DNA of 64,000 bases from Candidatus Kaistia colombiensis (lineage in GTDB: Bacteria; Pseudomonadota; Alphaproteobacteria; Rhizobiales; Kaistiaceae): the NCBI GenBank assembly GCA_029203105.1, contig CP119318.1, positions 3,982,501-4,046,500 on the forward strand, read 5' to 3'. Positions 36,698-46,400 of this stretch are shown in pieces (the first letter of the stretch is position 1; every line of letters begins with the position of its first letter). Below the pieces are notes generated by a model, which ran no database searches, had not been told where the DNA came from, and was given only the letters and a program-made list of their open reading frames with translations. A program made the position numbers and the translations under genes.

Positions 36698-37186
36698 GTG
36701 AGTGAAGCTCGCCCCGAGAACGCACCGCAACGCCCCCAGGCAGAGCGGCCGGCCGCCCTGCCCCTGGGCGATGGGCGCCGGAATGCCGGCAGCACGCTGA
36801 CCGGCATCGAGGCGACGATGGACGGCCTGCTGCAACTGATCGAGGCCGAGGCACTGCTGCTACGCGAAGGCAAGGCATTCGCCGCGGCCGAACTGGGCCA
36901 GCGCAAGAGCCACTACGCCAAGCGCTACATCGACGAGCTCGCCTTGCTCGGCGCGATCGGCCAGAGCCTGGAAGACCTAGATCCAGGCCAGCTCGACAAG
37001 TTGCGCCAGCGGCACGAGGAATTTCGCTCCATCCTGCAGATCAACCTGGCCGCGCTAGCGACGGCGCATGCCGTCTCCGACGGTGGCTTCCGGGTGATTG
37101 CCGACAACCCGCAGCCTCCGCGCCGGCGGGAACCCGCCAAAGGCGACGGGCACCCCGAACCACGCTTCAACCGCCGCGGCGGCTGA
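36698..37186 (+). CDS. FlgN-like flagellar chaperone candidate
   Basis: This 162-residue protein starts at GTG 36698, with AGGGAAG 8 bases upstream. The first 35 residues are Pro/Arg-rich. Residues 35-135 form two long helices (IEATMDGLLQLIEAEALLLR and ELGQRKSHYAKRYIDELALL), the layout of FlgN, the chaperone for hook-associated proteins FlgK and FlgL. A conserved FlgN habit of Leu-Leu-x2-Glu followed by a Lys-containing helix is present. The C-terminus is basic and probably disordered. The neighbourhood of fliO supports a flagellar role, but sequence evidence alone is modest; it could be an unrelated helical protein. Confidence 0.5.
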   Translation: MSEARPENAPQRPQAERPAALPLGDGRRNAGSTLTGIEATMDGLLQLIEAEALLLREGKAFAAAELGQRKSHYAKRYIDELALLGAIGQSLEDLDPGQLDKLRQRHEEFRSILQINLAALATAHAVSDGGFRVIADNPQPPRRREPAKGDGHPEPRFNRRGG

Positions 37187-37346
37187 CGTCCGCCCCCTCG
37201 TGCAGCCTGGCTCCTGGACGCCGGCAGCCCGCAGCATCGCCCGATTGAGTTCGGGACCAAGCCGTGTCAGCGTGATCATCCGGATCGCGCATCGGCCCCT
37301 CGATTGAGGTAGAATTCGCGCCGCAACAGGGATCGAAACGACAACC

Positions 37347-37892
37347 ATGCGTCTGATTCTGCTTCGCCACGCCAAATCCGCCTGGGACGTCGCCGGCATG
37401 GCCGATTTCGACCGTCCGCTGGCGGCGCGGGGCCGCCGCGCGGCGACGATGATCGGCGAGCATCTCGCCGCGCATCGCCTGGTGCCGGATCGCATTCTGT
37501 GTTCGTCCGCCCGCCGCACGCGCGAGACGCTGATCGGCCTGCTGCCGATGATCGGCACGGATCTCGAAATCCGCATTACGCGCGGCCTCTACGAGGTCGG
37601 CGCCGACGCCTATCTCGACACGATCGGCGCCCTTGGCGGCAATGCCCGCAATCTGATGCTGATCGGCCATAACCCGACCATGCAGGACACGGCGATCGAA
37701 CTGATCGGCAACGGTAATCCGGCGCTGCGCGAGGAGATCGCCGACAAGTTCCCGACCGCCGGCCTCGCCGTCATCGATTTCGACATCCACAAATGGTCGG
37801 AGCTTCGGCCGCGAACCGGCCGGGTCGTCGCCTTCTTCCGGCCGCGCGAACTGGAACTGGTCGGATCCGAACCGGTCGCCGACGACGAATAG
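37347..37892 (+). CDS. sixA: SixA-like histidine phosphatase
   Basis: This 181-residue protein belongs to the histidine phosphatase (phosphoglycerate mutase-like) superfamily. It has the N-terminal catalytic LRHAKSAW (His8), SSARRTRETL with the second Arg, and LIGHNPTMQDTAI with the second His. SixA of E. coli removes phosphate from His-phosphotransfer proteins; the target here is unknown. It lies 97 bases upstream of ycjX in the same direction, and the block 36698-40471 may be partly cotranscribed. Confidence 0.87.
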   Translation: MRLILLRHAKSAWDVAGMADFDRPLAARGRRAATMIGEHLAAHRLVPDRILCSSARRTRETLIGLLPMIGTDLEIRITRGLYEVGADAYLDTIGALGGNARNLMLIGHNPTMQDTAIELIGNGNPALREEIADKFPTAGLAVIDFDIHKWSELRPRTGRVVAFFRPRELELVGSEPVADDE

Positions 37893-37988
37893 ATCTTTTG
37901 CCGCAAGGCTGCGGTGCCTACATGGGGACGCGGCCGGCTCATCGGCCGAGACGGAACGGCCATACTCGACCGGCCAGGAACGGGACCC

Positions 37989-39452
37989 TTGAAGCTCACG
38001 ACGCTGACCGACGAAGCGCGCCTCGCCCTCGCCACGCTGGGAGACCGCGCGACGGATCTCGTATCGCCGACCGTCCGCCTCGGCGTCACTGGACTGGCGC
38101 GCGCCGGCAAGACGGTCTTCATCACGGCGTTGGTGCACAATCTCGTCCATGGTGGCCGTCTGCCGCTGTTCCGCGCCTATTCGACCGGCCGCGTCACCGG
38201 CGCGAAGCTGGAACCGCAGCCCGACGACGATGTGCCCCGCTTCGACTACGAGGATCACGTCCGCGCCCTCGTCGACCAACGCATCTGGCCGGATTCGACC
38301 TACCGGATCAGCGAGCTGCGCCTGACCATCGCCTATGAATCGGCGTCCTATTTCCGGCACCGCTTCGGACCGGGCAAGCTGCACCTAGACATCGTCGACT
38401 ATCCGGGCGAGTGGCTGCTCGACCTGCCTCTGCTCGGCAAGGACTTCGCCACCTGGTCGCGCGAGGCAGTCGGGATGGCGCGCAGCCCGGCGCGGCGGAG
38501 CGCGGCGGCCGCCTGGCTGGGGCGGCTCGAAACCGTCGATCCCACCGCGCCCGAGGACGAGGCGGTGGCGCGCGAACTGGCGGCGCTCTTCACCGACTAT
38601 CTGCGCGCCTGCCGCGCCGACGAAAACGCAATGTCGACCCTGCCGCCCGGCCGCTTCCTGATGCCCGGAGATCTCGAGGGCTCGCCGGCGCTGACCTTCT
38701 CGCCGCTGCCGGAAACCTCCGCTGCCCTGCCGCCCGGCTCGCTCGGCCGCATGATGGCCCGCCGCTACGAGGCTTATAAGTCGGTGGTGGTGAAGCCGTT
38801 CTTCCGCGATCACTTCGCCCGGCTCGACCGGCAGATTGTGCTCGTCGACGCGCTGAACGCGCTGAATGCCGGCCCTGCCGCCGTCGCCGATCTCGGCGCG
38901 GCGCTGACCGAGATCCTCGGCTGCTACCGCCCGGGCTCCGGATCCTGGCTGGGATCGCTGATGGCGCGCCGGATCGACCGCATCCTGATCGGCGCCACCA
39001 AGGCCGACCATCTGCACCACGCCGACCATGACCGGCTGGAGGCGATCCTGTCGCGCCTGCTGGCGCCGGCCATCGAGAAGGCGTCCGCCGCCGGCGCGCG
39101 GGTCGAGGTGGCGGCGCTCGCTTCCGTCCGCGCCACCCGCGAAGGCGTCGTCATCCAGGGCTCGGAAAAGTTGCCGTCGATTATCGGAACGCCGCTGGCC
39201 GGCCAGGCGATCGATGGCGAGAGCTTCGACGGCAACACCGAAATCGCGTTCTTTCCCGGTGACTTGCCGAACGATCCTGATTCAGTTCTTTCAGGAGCTG
39301 ACTCAACTTCTGAACTGGGTCAAACGGCGCTGCGTTTCGTCCGTTTCCGCCCGCCGGCGCTCGAACGGACGGCCGAAGGCATCACCCTGTCGCTGCCGCA
39401 TATCCGGCTCGACCGGGCGCTGGAATTCCTGATCGGAGATCGGCTGGCATGA
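37989..39452 (+). CDS. ycjX: YcjX-family P-loop protein
   Basis: This 487-residue protein of the YcjX (DUF463) family has a Walker A loop GLARAGKT (35-42) and a DIVDYPGEWLLDLPLL switch-like region. It has no membrane span. YcjX of E. coli is linked to phage-shock and heat stress; GTPase activity is known for relatives. TTG at 37989 was chosen because the family normally begins just before DEARLAL; a GTG at 37914 would add 25 atypical residues. Its stop overlaps the next start by 4 bases (39449-39452), a conserved ycjX-ycjF arrangement. Confidence 0.85.
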   Translation: MKLTTLTDEARLALATLGDRATDLVSPTVRLGVTGLARAGKTVFITALVHNLVHGGRLPLFRAYSTGRVTGAKLEPQPDDDVPRFDYEDHVRALVDQRIWPDSTYRISELRLTIAYESASYFRHRFGPGKLHLDIVDYPGEWLLDLPLLGKDFATWSREAVGMARSPARRSAAAAWLGRLETVDPTAPEDEAVARELAALFTDYLRACRADENAMSTLPPGRFLMPGDLEGSPALTFSPLPETSAALPPGSLGRMMARRYEAYKSVVVKPFFRDHFARLDRQIVLVDALNALNAGPAAVADLGAALTEILGCYRPGSGSWLGSLMARRIDRILIGATKADHLHHADHDRLEAILSRLLAPAIEKASAAGARVEVAALASVRATREGVVIQGSEKLPSIIGTPLAGQAIDGESFDGNTEIAFFPGDLPNDPDSVLSGADSTSELGQTALRFVRFRPPALERTAEGITLSLPHIRLDRALEFLIGDRLA

Positions 39453-40471
39453 CCGAGACCCCGCGCAAACCGACCGCCTTCCGGCTCGACCGCATCCGCG
39501 TTGTCGACGACCCCGACATCGCGCATCGGCCGGGCGACCATCCGGTGGTGATCACCGAGCCCGAAGCGCTGGATCTGCCGGCCCCGGTGCCGAAGCCCCG
39601 TCGCGGCCCGCGCTGGGCCAATATCCTGGTCTCGGCGCTGGGCATACTGCTGTCGCTCGGCATCGGCCTTGCCGTCGACCAGTTGATCCGCGACCTGTTC
39701 CAGCGCGCCGAATGGCTCGGCTGGTTCGCCGTCATCGTCGCCGCCGTCGGCCTCGTCGCGCTGGTCGCGCTGGCGTTCCGTGAGATCGGCAGCCTGCTGC
39801 GGCTCCGGCGGATCACGAAAATCCGCGAGGCGGCGGAGGACGCCGCCCGCCGCGACGACCGCATCGCCGCGCGCGCCTCGGTGCGCGATTTGACGGCGCT
39901 CTACAGCGAGCGCGCCGATACCGCGCATGGCCGCGCCGCACTGGAACTGCATGCCAGCGAAATCATCGACGGCCGCGACCTGATCGGTCTCTCGGAGCAT
40001 GAGCTGCTGCGCCCGCTCGATGTCGCGGCGCAGACGCTGGTGCTCTCGGCCGCCAAGCGCGTCACGCTGGTGACGGCCATTTCGCCGCGCGCGCTCGTCG
40101 ACCTGCTGTTCGTGCTGATAACAGCGCTGCGCCTGATCCGCCAACTCGGCCAGCTCTATGGCGGCCGGCCGGGCACGCTCGGCTTCCTGCGCCTCGCCCG
40201 CACCGTCATCGCCCATCTCGCCGTCACCGGCGGCATGGCGGCGGGCGACTCGCTGGTGCAGCAGATCCTCGGCCACGGCATCGCGGCCCGCTTGTCGGCC
40301 CGGCTCGGCGAAGGGGTGATAAACGGCATCCTGACCGCCCGCGTCGGCATCGCGGCCATCGACGTCTGCCGTCCCCTGCCCTTCGTCGCCGAGAAGCCAC
40401 CGGCCATGGCCGACTTCATCGCCGAGTTGACAAAGCTGAATGCCGGCAAAGGCGGCAAGAAGCCGGAATAA
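39449..40471 (+). CDS. ycjF: YcjF-family membrane protein (DUF697)
   Basis: This 340-residue inner-membrane protein has two N-terminal spans (about 57-76 and 86-109) and a C-terminal DUF697 domain with SPRALVDLLFVLITALRLIR and RLARTVIAHLAVTGGMAAGD. It is the usual partner of YcjX, whose stop codon overlaps this start. The function is unassigned; a stress-responsive membrane role is inferred from the partner. The convergent cupin gene lies 82 bases beyond the stop. Confidence 0.85.
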   Translation: MTETPRKPTAFRLDRIRVVDDPDIAHRPGDHPVVITEPEALDLPAPVPKPRRGPRWANILVSALGILLSLGIGLAVDQLIRDLFQRAEWLGWFAVIVAAVGLVALVALAFREIGSLLRLRRITKIREAAEDAARRDDRIAARASVRDLTALYSERADTAHGRAALELHASEIIDGRDLIGLSEHELLRPLDVAAQTLVLSAAKRVTLVTAISPRALVDLLFVLITALRLIRQLGQLYGGRPGTLGFLRLARTVIAHLAVTGGMAAGDSLVQQILGHGIAARLSARLGEGVINGILTARVGIAAIDVCRPLPFVAEKPPAMADFIAELTKLNAGKGGKKPE

Positions 40472-40553
40472 GGCGCGGGCGCGCTTCCTTCCCTTCGCCC
40501 TGAGAGGGACCTCGCGCAGCCCCGAAGCCGGTCGAACGAGCTGTAGCTCGAAC

Positions 40554-41066
40554 TCAGCCTGCGGCCCAGTGCGTCCGCAGCGGCCCCTTCGATCCGCTGA
40601 TCGGATCCTCGGTCGGAATGTCGACGGAACGGATGCGGGCGCGGACCGCCGCGCCATCGACCACGTCGTCCGCCCGGATCAGGTCCCAGCGCTGGCCATG
40701 CGGATAGGCGCCGACGACGATCAGGTCCGGGCTCGATTTGAGCCGCTTATGGCCGACGCCGGCCGGGATGAGCACGGCATCGCCCGTGTCGAGCTCGATC
40801 GCCATGCCGGGCTCGCCGCCGAGCTGGACCGTGACGCTGCCGGAGGCGATACCGAGCACCTCATGCGCGGTCGAATGATAGTGGTGGAACGGATACATGC
40901 CGTTGCGCCACGTCCCGCCCCAGCCATGCGAGGCGAACAGGCGCTCGAACGCCGAGGCGCGATCGGTGCCGTCCTCCACCAGTGCATTCCGATAGAGAAC
41001 CAGCGGCAGCGCCGGATTGTTCGGAATGTCTCCGGCATCGGCGAAAGGGTGCACGCTTGATTTCAT
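40554..41066 (-). CDS. YjlB-type cupin protein
   Basis: This 170-residue single-cupin protein has HHYHSTAHEVLGIASGSVTVQ, giving the first cupin motif with histidines and glutamate, and GDAVLIPAGVGHKRL, the second motif with a His. These should bind a metal ion. The family resembles B. subtilis YjlB, whose function is unknown. Two adjacent ATGs (41069 and 41066) are possible; the second has GGAG at better spacing. It lies downstream of the ferredoxin-NADP reductase gene, separated by a terminator. Confidence 0.8.
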   Translation of the reverse strand: MKSSVHPFADAGDIPNNPALPLVLYRNALVEDGTDRASAFERLFASHGWGGTWRNGMYPFHHYHSTAHEVLGIASGSVTVQLGGEPGMAIELDTGDAVLIPAGVGHKRLKSSPDLIVVGAYPHGQRWDLIRADDVVDGAAVRARIRSVDIPTEDPISGSKGPLRTHWAAG

Positions 41067-41159
41067 CATGGGCTCCGACTGACGACGCAAAGAGAACGAT
41101 CCGCGCGGGCTTGGGTTCCGGGACCCGCGCCGTCGGTCCGGGAATTCGCGAAAACGAAA

Positions 41160-41189
41160 AGACCCGTCCATCGGAAGATGAACGGGTCT
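41160..41189 (-). terminator. terminator of the ferredoxin-NADP reductase gene
   Basis: Arms 41160-41172 and 41177-41189 form a 13-position stem with one mismatch. Read on the minus strand it is followed by TTTCGTTTTCG, a good U-rich tract. Confidence 0.75.
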
Positions 41190-41221
41190 GTCGGTATCTG
41201 CGAAACGCGATCGCTGCCGGA

Positions 41222-42256
41222 TCAGGCGACGCCGAGCTTCTTCTGCAGGCTTGTCGACGAGGTCGTGTACTGGAACAGGATCTTCTTGTCCGGGAAGACG
41301 ATCCGGCTCGCCGCCTGCGCCATCAGCGCCGCCTCGTGGAAACCGGAGAGGATCAGCTTCAGCTTGCCGGGATACCAGTTGATGTCGCCGATCGAGAAGA
41401 TGCCGGGCTCCGAGGTCTGGAACTTCTCGGTATCGACCTTGATCAGGTTCTCATGCAGGTTGAGACCCCAATTGGCGATCGGACCGAGCTTCATCGTCAG
41501 GCCGAAGAAGGGCAGCAGCCGCGTCGCCTGCAGCTTGTGCTCCTGGTCATCATTGTCGGTGACCACCGCATGCGAGATCTGGCCGTCCGCCCCCTCGAGC
41601 GCGGTGACCTGGCCGAACACCAGCTTCATCTCGCCGGCCTCGACGAGCGCCCGCATCTTGTTGACGCTGTCCGGCGCGGCGCGGAAGGCGTCGCGGCGAT
41701 GCATCAGCGTGACGCTCTTGGCGATCGGCTGCAGGTTCAGCGTCCAGTCGAGCGCGGAATCGCCGCCGCCGACGATCAGGATGTCGTGATCACGGAAGGA
41801 TTCCATCTTGCGGACGGAATAGAAGACCGACTTGCCTTCGAAATTCTCGATCGCGGGAACCGGCGGGCGCTTCGGCTGGAACGAGCCGCCGCCGGCCGCG
41901 ATGACGACGACCTTGGTCAGGAAGACCTTGTCGGCATCGGTGGTGACGCGGAACGAACCGTCTTCCAGCCGCTCGATGCTGTTGACCTGTTCGCCGAGAT
42001 GGAAGGTCGGATCGAACGGCTTGATCTGCGCCATCAGGTTTTCGGTCAGGCCGTCGCCGGTGATGATCGGAAACGCCGGAATGTCGTAGATCGGCTTTTC
42101 CGGATAGAGCTCGGCGCACTGGCCGCCCGGCTTGTCCAGAATATCGATCAGATGACAGCGGACGTCGAGCAGACCCAGTTCGAAGACGGCAAACAGTCCG
42201 ACAGGTCCTGCGCCGACGATGACGACATCGGCTTCGATCGTTTCGCTCATGGTCAT
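41222..42256 (-). CDS. ferredoxin/flavodoxin-NADP+ reductase, thioredoxin-reductase type
   Basis: This 344-residue flavoenzyme has two dinucleotide sites: VVIVGAGPVGLFAVFE (FAD) and ILIVGGGDSALDWTLN (NADPH). The C-terminal FAD motif is GIFSIGDIN. It lacks the CxxC pair of thioredoxin reductase, as expected for the ferredoxin-NADP reductase subgroup found in B. subtilis (YumC) and Rhizobiales. A 2Fe-2S ferredoxin gene lies 120 bases upstream on the same strand, a likely redox partner. A second in-frame ATG three codons in is an equally possible start. Confidence 0.9.
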   Translation of the reverse strand: MTMSETIEADVVIVGAGPVGLFAVFELGLLDVRCHLIDILDKPGGQCAELYPEKPIYDIPAFPIITGDGLTENLMAQIKPFDPTFHLGEQVNSIERLEDGSFRVTTDADKVFLTKVVVIAAGGGSFQPKRPPVPAIENFEGKSVFYSVRKMESFRDHDILIVGGGDSALDWTLNLQPIAKSVTLMHRRDAFRAAPDSVNKMRALVEAGEMKLVFGQVTALEGADGQISHAVVTDNDDQEHKLQATRLLPFFGLTMKLGPIANWGLNLHENLIKVDTEKFQTSEPGIFSIGDINWYPGKLKLILSGFHEAALMAQAASRIVFPDKKILFQYTTSSTSLQKKLGVA

Positions 42257-42376
42257 TCCGTTACAATCGTGAATGCGCGACGTTTAACCGCTGGGGCCGT
42301 CGCTGCAAAGCATCAAAGTTCTGTCCAAGTGCTTCCGGCGAGCAAAACCACCCACGGCAGCGACTTGGCCGGCGGA

Positions 42377-42697
42377 TCAGCCCTGGCGTTCGGGAATCCG
42401 GACGATCAGGCCGTCGAGCTCGGGCTTGACGCGGAGCTGGCAGGACAGGCGCGAATTCGGCTGCACGTCCTGGGCAAAGTCGAGCATATCCTCTTCCATC
42501 GCCTCCGGTTCGCCAGTGGCCGCCACCCACGCCTCGTCGACATAGACATGGCAGGTTGCGCAGGCGCAGGCGCCGCCGCATTCCGCCTCGATGCCCGGCA
42601 CACCGTTGCGCACGGCGTTTTCCATGACAGAGGTGCCGTCACGGGCTTCAATCTCGTAGGGCGTGCCATCGAAGGCGATGTAGGTGATCTTGGCCAT
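42377..42697 (-). CDS. adrenodoxin-type 2Fe-2S ferredoxin
   Basis: This 106-residue electron carrier has the cluster ligands Cys40, Cys46, Cys49 and Cys86 in the pattern C-x5-C-x2-C...C (ECGGACACATCHVY, then SCQL). It belongs to the vertebrate/bacterial adrenodoxin class, which supports Fe-S assembly or P450 enzymes. The reductase gene follows on the same strand; the P450 at 29992 is a conceivable client. A well-spaced promoter candidate lies 30 bases upstream. Confidence 0.93.
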   Translation of the reverse strand: MAKITYIAFDGTPYEIEARDGTSVMENAVRNGVPGIEAECGGACACATCHVYVDEAWVAATGEPEAMEEDMLDFAQDVQPNSRLSCQLRVKPELDGLIVRIPERQG

Positions 42698-42727
42698 GGG
42701 ATCCGAAACGCTGCAAAAGACCGCCCC

Positions 42728-42756
42728 CTATAGGCGATATGCCGCCGACGTGCCAA
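42728..42756 (-). promoter_or_regulatory. candidate promoter of the ferredoxin gene
   Basis: On the minus strand TTGGCA (42751-42756) and CTATAG (42728-42733) are 17 bases apart. The -10 lies about 30 bases upstream of the ATG, which gives a very short leader. Confidence 0.5.
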
Positions 42757-43481
42757 GAGCCAAGGGCGGCGGACCGCGCCCACGTCCGGCGGGTCGGCGC
42801 GGGCGGGAGGATTGGATGCGGGCATCGGCCCGGGCCCAAGCCAGGAATCTCGCGTCGTGGTTAACGGCCGCGGTGCCGATCGAAGCCCCCGAAGGCCCCG
42901 CGTCGCGACCGTTGCAGCACAGAATTTCCGTTTCGGCAGGCAGCCCTCGGCCTGTCTAACGCGCCACGCGCGAACGAACCGGAAGCAAATCCCGCCCGTT
43001 TCGTTCCAAGCGGCAGCAACCAACGCCCAGATGGCCCGGCTTCGACAATCCGAAACTTGCGGAATCGGCATTCGGACGAGGATGGGACCAAGATCAAGGC
43101 GGCGGCGGGACCAAAGCGAGCCGCGCTGCGCGGTTCGAGTCAAACGGTCATCTTCGAATCGCATTCAGGTCTGCTGGCTGTGCGCCGCGCAGCATTCGTG
43201 AAGGACGCCGTCAATACCTTGTTAACAAATTCCGGCCGAAAGCCGTACTTTCTTGTACCCCTGCCTCTAATGTGCCAAAAGGTGAAGCTACGGGCAAGGG
43301 TGTGAAGGCCGATCTGGATCGCGAGTATTGCGGCTCCGGGGGACGGGCTGATCTACGGGTCGTGGCAATCTCGGCGCACGTATCAAGCGCTAGCTGTGTC
43401 CTGGAAGCATCCTCGTGCTTTTGACGGGTTCGCCCGTCGAAGCGGCCGACAGAGTATCGAGTACGGACGCGAGGCTAAAAA
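42757..43481. other. intergenic region upstream of the giant GPR-like gene
   Basis: About 725 bases without a supported gene. The open frames run in several phases without family motifs. From 43200 the sequence is less GC-rich and includes the palindrome TTGTTAACAA, which may be part of the promoter or a regulator site for the large gene downstream; this is only suggestive. Confidence 0.45.
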
Positions 43482-46400
43482 ATGGCGAATACCCCGAAGT
43501 CCAAGGACCCGGTGGATGCAGCGCTCACCGCCGTAGAGGAGGCGCTCCGGATCGATTTCGACGCTCCGGCGGCGGCCACCCCACGGACACAGGCCACAGG
43601 CGCTCCACGCGATCGCCGGCTCGAACCGCCCAGGCTTCAGGAAGCGCCCCGCAAGGGTGACGCCCCTCGCCGCGCCGATGCGCCGCGCAAGGTTGATGCG
43701 CCGCCGGCCGCCGCGAACCGCGCCCTGCCCCCGCCAACCCGCTCCGAAGAGCCGGCCGCTTCGCCGCGCGGCCGCCAGTCCGGCCGCAGCAGCCGCATGC
43801 CCGCCAATGACGATCGCCGCGTCGGCGGCGCCTCGCTCCCGGCGCGCCGTCCGTCGCGCCTGATCTATCCGCTCGCCTCGCTGCTCTCCGTCGCCTGGGT
43901 CGGCGCCATCGCCGCCTATGTGAGCTCCGCCAATATCAGCCTGTTCTCCGGTGACGGCGCCGTCGGTTCGGCCCAGTTCACCAACATCGCGCTCGCCCTC
44001 GTGCTGCCGGTTGGCATCGTCTGGGGCATCGCCATGATGGTGGCGCGCGCCCAGGAAATGCGCATCGCGGCGCGCTCGATCTCCGACGTGGCGGCCCGCC
44101 TTTCCGAGCCCGAGGACGCCGCCTCCGAAGCCGTCGTCACCGTCAGCCAGGCCATCCGACGCGAAGTCGCCGCCATGGGCGACGGCATCGAGCGGGCGCT
44201 GGCCCGCGCCAGCGAGCTGGAGCTTCTCGTCCATAACGAAGTGGCGGCGCTCGAACGCTCCTATTCTGACAATGAAGTCCGCATGCGCGGCCTGATCGAC
44301 GACCTTGCCAACCAGCGCGAGGCGATCGTCATCAATTCCGAGCGCGTCCGCACTTCGATCGTCTCGGCGCAGGAATCGCTGTCGAAGGATCTCGGCGAGG
44401 CAAGCGAGCAGATCGCCGCCAACATCATTGGCTCCGGCGACCGCATCACCCAGGCCCTGGCCGGCCGCGGCGACAACATCACCTCGGCGCTCGGCACCGC
44501 CGGCGACGAGATGATCAGCAAGCTGTCGCTGCGTGGCGAAGATCTGGTGAACCGCCTGACCAGCGCCGCCACCGACGTCACCGAATCCTTCTCGCGCACC
44601 AGCGTCGAGGTGACGGACGTGCTGCTGTCGCGCAGCGCCGACATCAACGAGACGCTCGAGACCACCGGCCGCGCCATGGCCGAGACGGTCGCCGAGCGCG
44701 GCCGCGAGGTCAACGAGACGCTGGCCCGCGTCACGGAGGAGCTGACGGAAGGCCTCGACCGCCGCACCGCCGACATGACCCGCTCGATCTCCGTCACCGG
44801 CAACCAGGTTGCCGAGACGATTTCGCTGCACACCCGCGAAGTGAACTCGGCGCTGAAATCCAATGCCGACAGCCTGATCGTCGACCTGGCCCTGCGCGGC
44901 CAGGAGATCAACGAGAAGCTCGACGAGACCGGCAACCGCATCGCCGACACCATCTCGGCCCGCGGCGGCGACCTCGCCGACCGCCTGGCGCTGACCGGCG
45001 ACCGGATCCAGGACGCCATCGCCATCGACGGCGGCGCGCTCGCCGAGCGGCTGACCTCGGCCGGCGACATCATGGCGACGCTGATCGAAGCCCGCACGGC
45101 GGCGCTGCGCGACACCATCGACGGCGCCTCCAACGCGGTCAACGAGACCTTCGACGCCCGCTCGGCCGAGCTGACCGAGCGCCTCGCCACCGTCGGCGGC
45201 GAAGTCGCCAAGGCGATCGCCGTGCGCGGCCTCAAGGTCAACGAGACGATCATCGCGTCCGGCAACGAGATCTCCGAAACGATCGCCTCGCGCGCCGGCC
45301 TGCTGCATGAGCGGATCGTCGAATCCGGCAAGCAGATCTCCGACACGATGGAGAGCCGCGGCACCGCCGTCTACGATCTGATCATCGAATCGAGCCAGCA
45401 GCTCGCCGACGCCATCGAGACGCGCGGTTCGGCCGTGCATCAGCGCATCCTGCATTCCGGCAACGAGATCGCCTCGACGATCGAAAGCCGCGGCACGGAC
45501 ATCCACGACCGCATCGTCGCCTCGGGCAGCCGCTTCGCCGAAGAGATCGCCGGCCGCGCCGACAGCGCCCACCAGCAGATCCTCGCTTCCGGCACCGAAC
45601 TGGCCGACGCGATCGAGACCCGCGCCGGCGCCGTGCATCAGCGCATCATGACCTCGGGCACCGAGCTTTCGGCCGAGATCGAACGCCGCGCCGACGCCGC
45701 CCACGAGCGCATCGTCACTTCCGGCACCAACCTCGCCGGCGAGATCGAAACCCGCGCCGCGGTCGCGCATGAGCGCATCCTGTCGTCCGGCGTCAATCTG
45801 GCCGACGACATCGAGAGCCGCGCCGAGGCCGTCCACAAGCGCATCGTCGCTTCCGGCACCGGGCTGGCGGACGAGATCGAGAACCGCGCGCAGGCCGTGC
45901 ACCAGCGGATCCTCAGCTCGGGAACCGAACTCGCGCAGGACATCACCGACCGCGCCGACGCCGTTCACCAGAGCATCCTCGCGTCCGGCACCGACATCTC
46001 GGGCGAGATCGAGCGCCGCGGCCTCGATGCTCAGCAGCGCATCGTCGGCTCCGGCACGGACCTCGCCAACGAGATGGCCAACCGCGCCGACGCGCTGCAC
46101 CAGCGCATCGTCGCGTCCGGGACCGAACTCGCCGACGAAATCGAGAAGCGCGCGTCGACCGTGCATCAGCGCGTGATCGAGGCCGGATCGGGCCTGATCG
46201 AGCAGATCGAGACCCGTACGGGCGCCGTGCATGAGCGTCTCGTCGCGGCCGGCTCGGCCCTCATCGGCGACATCGCCGGCCAGGCCAGCCTCGCGCATGA
46301 GCAGATGCTCGAATCGGGTTCCAGCCTCGCCGACCAGATCGCCAACCAGGCGCTCGCGGCGCATGGCCAGTTCCTTTCGTCCGGCAACACGCTGATCGGC

